From the NCBI RefSeq assembly GCF_009176305.1, contig NZ_BLAJ01000003.1:310001-374000 (forward strand): a DNA stretch of 64,000 nucleotides, written 5' to 3'. The notes below the pieces were generated by a model. That model had not been told where the DNA came from and searched no databases. It worked only from the letters and a program-made list of their open reading frames with translations. The DNA is from Martinezella dioscoreae. GTDB taxonomy: Bacteria > Pseudomonadota > Alphaproteobacteria > Rhizobiales > Rhizobiaceae. Numbering within the stretch: the stretch's first letter is position 1; each line of letters opens with the position of its first letter. This document shows, one piece after another, positions 62,727-64,000 of the stretch. The translations under genes and the position numbers were made by a program.

Positions 62727-62759
62727 CCCATCCCCATTGGCTGGCTCAATGGGGATGGG
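62727..62759 (-). terminator. 13-bp perfect stem-loop
   Basis: CCCATCCCCATTG/CAATGGGGATGGG with a 7-base loop, 10 bp after the DUF4406-like stop. No T run follows on the minus strand, so it may stabilise the 3' end rather than act as an intrinsic terminator. Confidence 0.5.
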
Positions 62760-62768
62760 CGGTTGATC

Positions 62769-63125
62769 TCAGGCGCAGCCTGGCACGTCTTCCAGCCTGT
62801 ACCAGACGGGAATGCCGCGCTCGCGGGCAATGCGGACATCATTATCGGCGCCCTTGGAATCACCCGGCAACCTGAGAACACCCTCGCAAAGCTGCAGCAG
62901 GCGGCCGGCTGTCGGGTGGAAGATCTCTTCATAGAGATCGTCGCCGATGCTCTTGCCGCCGGCGGCATGCCAGACCGGCAGGGCGACCCATTCGCCGATC
63001 ATGGGGAGATGACCTGCCTTGAACAGGGCATAGGACGGCTCCTCAAGGCGCTTGAGGTTTTCGGCCATCTTCTTCGGATCATCGCCGGTGCCGGAGCGAT
63101 AGGGCCCCGCAATCAGGATCAACAT
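62769..63125 (-). CDS. DUF4406-like nucleoside-deoxyribosyltransferase-fold protein
   Basis: 118 residues: LILIAGPYRSG, EEPSYALFKAGHLPMIGEWVALP, and GDSKGADNDVRIARERGIPVWY, the Rossmann-like DUF4406/N-deoxyribosyltransferase pattern (the glutamate/aspartate site is not certain). Function unknown, likely nucleotide-related. ATG 63125. Divergent from the DeoR gene. Confidence 0.78.
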   Translation of the reverse strand: MLILIAGPYRSGTGDDPKKMAENLKRLEEPSYALFKAGHLPMIGEWVALPVWHAAGGKSIGDDLYEEIFHPTAGRLLQLCEGVLRLPGDSKGADNDVRIARERGIPVWYRLEDVPGCA

Positions 63126-63151
63126 GTCATGTCTCCATTCTGAGTACCTGC

Positions 63152-63185
63152 TTCCTGCAGGAATTTGCACGAATATGCGCATATT
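63152..63185. promoter_or_regulatory. Two palindromes in divergent promoter
   Basis: TTCCTGCAGGAA (63152-63163) and AATATGCGCATATT (63172-63185), both perfect, lie between the DUF4406-like and DeoR genes. DeoR-type sites are often direct or inverted repeats; TTCATGACTATTCGTGA (63216-63232) further downstream is another candidate. Confidence 0.4.
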
Positions 63186-63251
63186 TTCTTGAATGTCGAA
63201 TCGATTCTGATAAATTCATGACTATTCGTGATATATCGTGCAGAGATCAAC

Positions 63252-64000
63252 ATGCTGACCAGCCAGCGCAAAGCCCTCATCCTCGACAGATTGCGCCGGG
63301 ACGGCCAAGTGATCGCCAAGGTTCTGGCCGACGAACTCGATCTGTCCGAAGACACGATCCGCCGGGATCTGCGAGAGATGGCAACGGAGAAGCTGCTGAA
63401 GCGCGTGCATGGCGGCGCATTGCCGCTGTCACCGGAGCTGCCCGATTTCACCGCGCGGCAGGCAGTCTCCTCCGACGAGAAACGCCGGCTTGGTGCCTAT
63501 GCAGCCAAGATGATCCAACCGGGCCAGACCGTATTTCTGGACGGCGGCACCACCAATGCCGAGATCGCCCGGCAACTTCCGAAAGACCTTCCCGTCACCA
63601 TCGTTACCCACAGCCCGACGATTGCTGGTGAGCTGGAGCATCATGCCCTGGTGGAGGTGATCCTGATCGGCGGCAAGCTCTACAAGCATTCGATGGTGGC
63701 GACGGGTGCTGCCGCCATGACGGCCATCGCATCGATAAGGGCCGACATCTTCTTTCTGGGCGTCACCGCCATTCATCCCGCCCGCGGCTTTTCGACCGGC
63801 GATTTCGAGGAAGCGGCCATCAAGCGGCATATCGCGCAGTGTTCGGCCGAAACCTATGTGCTGGCGACAGCCGAAAAGCTCGACGCCGCCTCTCCATACC
63901 AGATCCTTCCATTGACAGGCGTCTCCGGCGTGATCGTGTCCTCCGATCTTCCGGAGCAGAGCCTGACGCCCTATCGAGATATGGACGTGCCGATCTTCCT
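63252..64000 (+). CDS. DeoR-family transcriptional regulator, 3' end cut
   Basis: 249 codons shown, running off the window. N-terminal HTH (QRKALILDRLRRDGQVIAKVLADELDLSEDTIRRDLREMATEKLLKRVHGGA) and sugar-phosphate-sensing DeoR_C domain (FLDGGTTNAEIARQLP, then VEVILIGGKLY, FFLGVTAIHPARGFSTGDFEEAAIKR). Likely senses a phosphorylated sugar. Its target is probably downstream of the window or the divergent gene. Confidence 0.9.
   Translation, partial: MLTSQRKALILDRLRRDGQVIAKVLADELDLSEDTIRRDLREMATEKLLKRVHGGALPLSPELPDFTARQAVSSDEKRRLGAYAAKMIQPGQTVFLDGGTTNAEIARQLPKDLPVTIVTHSPTIAGELEHHALVEVILIGGKLYKHSMVATGAAAMTAIASIRADIFFLGVTAIHPARGFSTGDFEEAAIKRHIAQCSAETYVLATAEKLDAASPYQILPLTGVSGVIVSSDLPEQSLTPYRDMDVPIF

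Noticed and set aside
1..64000. tRNA, rRNA, CRISPR, prophage or integron features
   Set aside because: No tRNA cloverleaf, ribosomal core sequence, regularly spaced direct repeats, integrase or phage structural gene was recognised on either strand by eye; a covariance search was not possible.

Overview
The window reads as a chromosomal segment of an alphaproteobacterium of the Rhizobium/Agrobacterium group. The signs are uniformly high-GC coding, rhizobial-type SodB, a dmeRF metal-efflux operon, a TIGR03808-type Tat-exported beta-helix protein, a ligase-associated nuclease pair, and several copies of the short palindromic intergenic repeats typical of Rhizobiaceae. I see no rRNA, tRNA, CRISPR array, prophage, insertion sequence or replication origin. 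About 66 protein genes fill the window; the first (oligopeptidase B) and last (DeoR regulator) run off its ends.

Layout. 1-9 kb: the end of oligopeptidase B, a DUF1697 gene, a ParDE-like toxin-antitoxin pair, SelO, a serine-rich unknown, a class A beta-lactamase, the Ni/Co exporter DmeF with its RcnR-like regulator DmeR, a metal-type MerR regulator, and a GNAT enzyme. 9-23 kb: a C39-like peptidase, a methyltransferase, two c-type cytochromes, a LysE exporter divergent from a WYL regulator, an SDR divergent from an AraC regulator, a DUF1772 protein, an ADP-ribose/CDP-alcohol-type phosphoesterase, SodB, an Asp/Glu-racemase-like protein, a SnoaL-like protein divergent from an AraC-type regulator, a PEBP protein coupled to an MFS exporter, and a TetR/GST pair. 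23-38 kb: a branched-chain aminotransferase, a zinc alcohol dehydrogenase, trans-aconitate methyltransferase, glucose-6-phosphate dehydrogenase, a large metallophosphoesterase, a HerA-like ATPase, a VOC protein, DUF899 divergent from MarR, a RES/Xre toxin-antitoxin pair, Ohr, and two tandem L,D-transpeptidases.

38-46.8 kb: both methylmalonyl-CoA mutase subunits separated by a palindromic repeat, an alpha/beta hydrolase, an ATP-dependent DNA ligase with its partner exonuclease, and a nitrilase-family enzyme. 46.9-60 kb: a Tat-exported beta-helix protein, then a leucine/isovalerate (liu) catabolic cluster on the minus strand: isovaleryl-CoA dehydrogenase, methylcrotonyl-CoA carboxylase beta, a RidA protein, methylcrotonyl-CoA carboxylase alpha, HMG-CoA lyase and enoyl-CoA hydratase. 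A HicAB module on the plus strand splits it. A fused indolepyruvate ferredoxin oxidoreductase lies directly upstream. 60-64 kb: two GSTs, a LysR regulator, small unknowns, a YjbR protein, a DUF4406-like protein and a DeoR regulator.

The common themes are amino-acid and propionyl-CoA catabolism, thiol/peroxide/metal stress, and three independent toxin-antitoxin modules. No clearly new multi-gene system is evident. The most unusual features are structural: a repeat element that forms an ORF overlapping both mutase genes by ATGA, HicAB inside the liu cluster, a possible 16-codon leader overlapping the glucose-6-phosphate dehydrogenase start, a ParE-like gene with no normal start codon at its expected N-terminus, and several near-perfect operator palindromes in divergent promoters.
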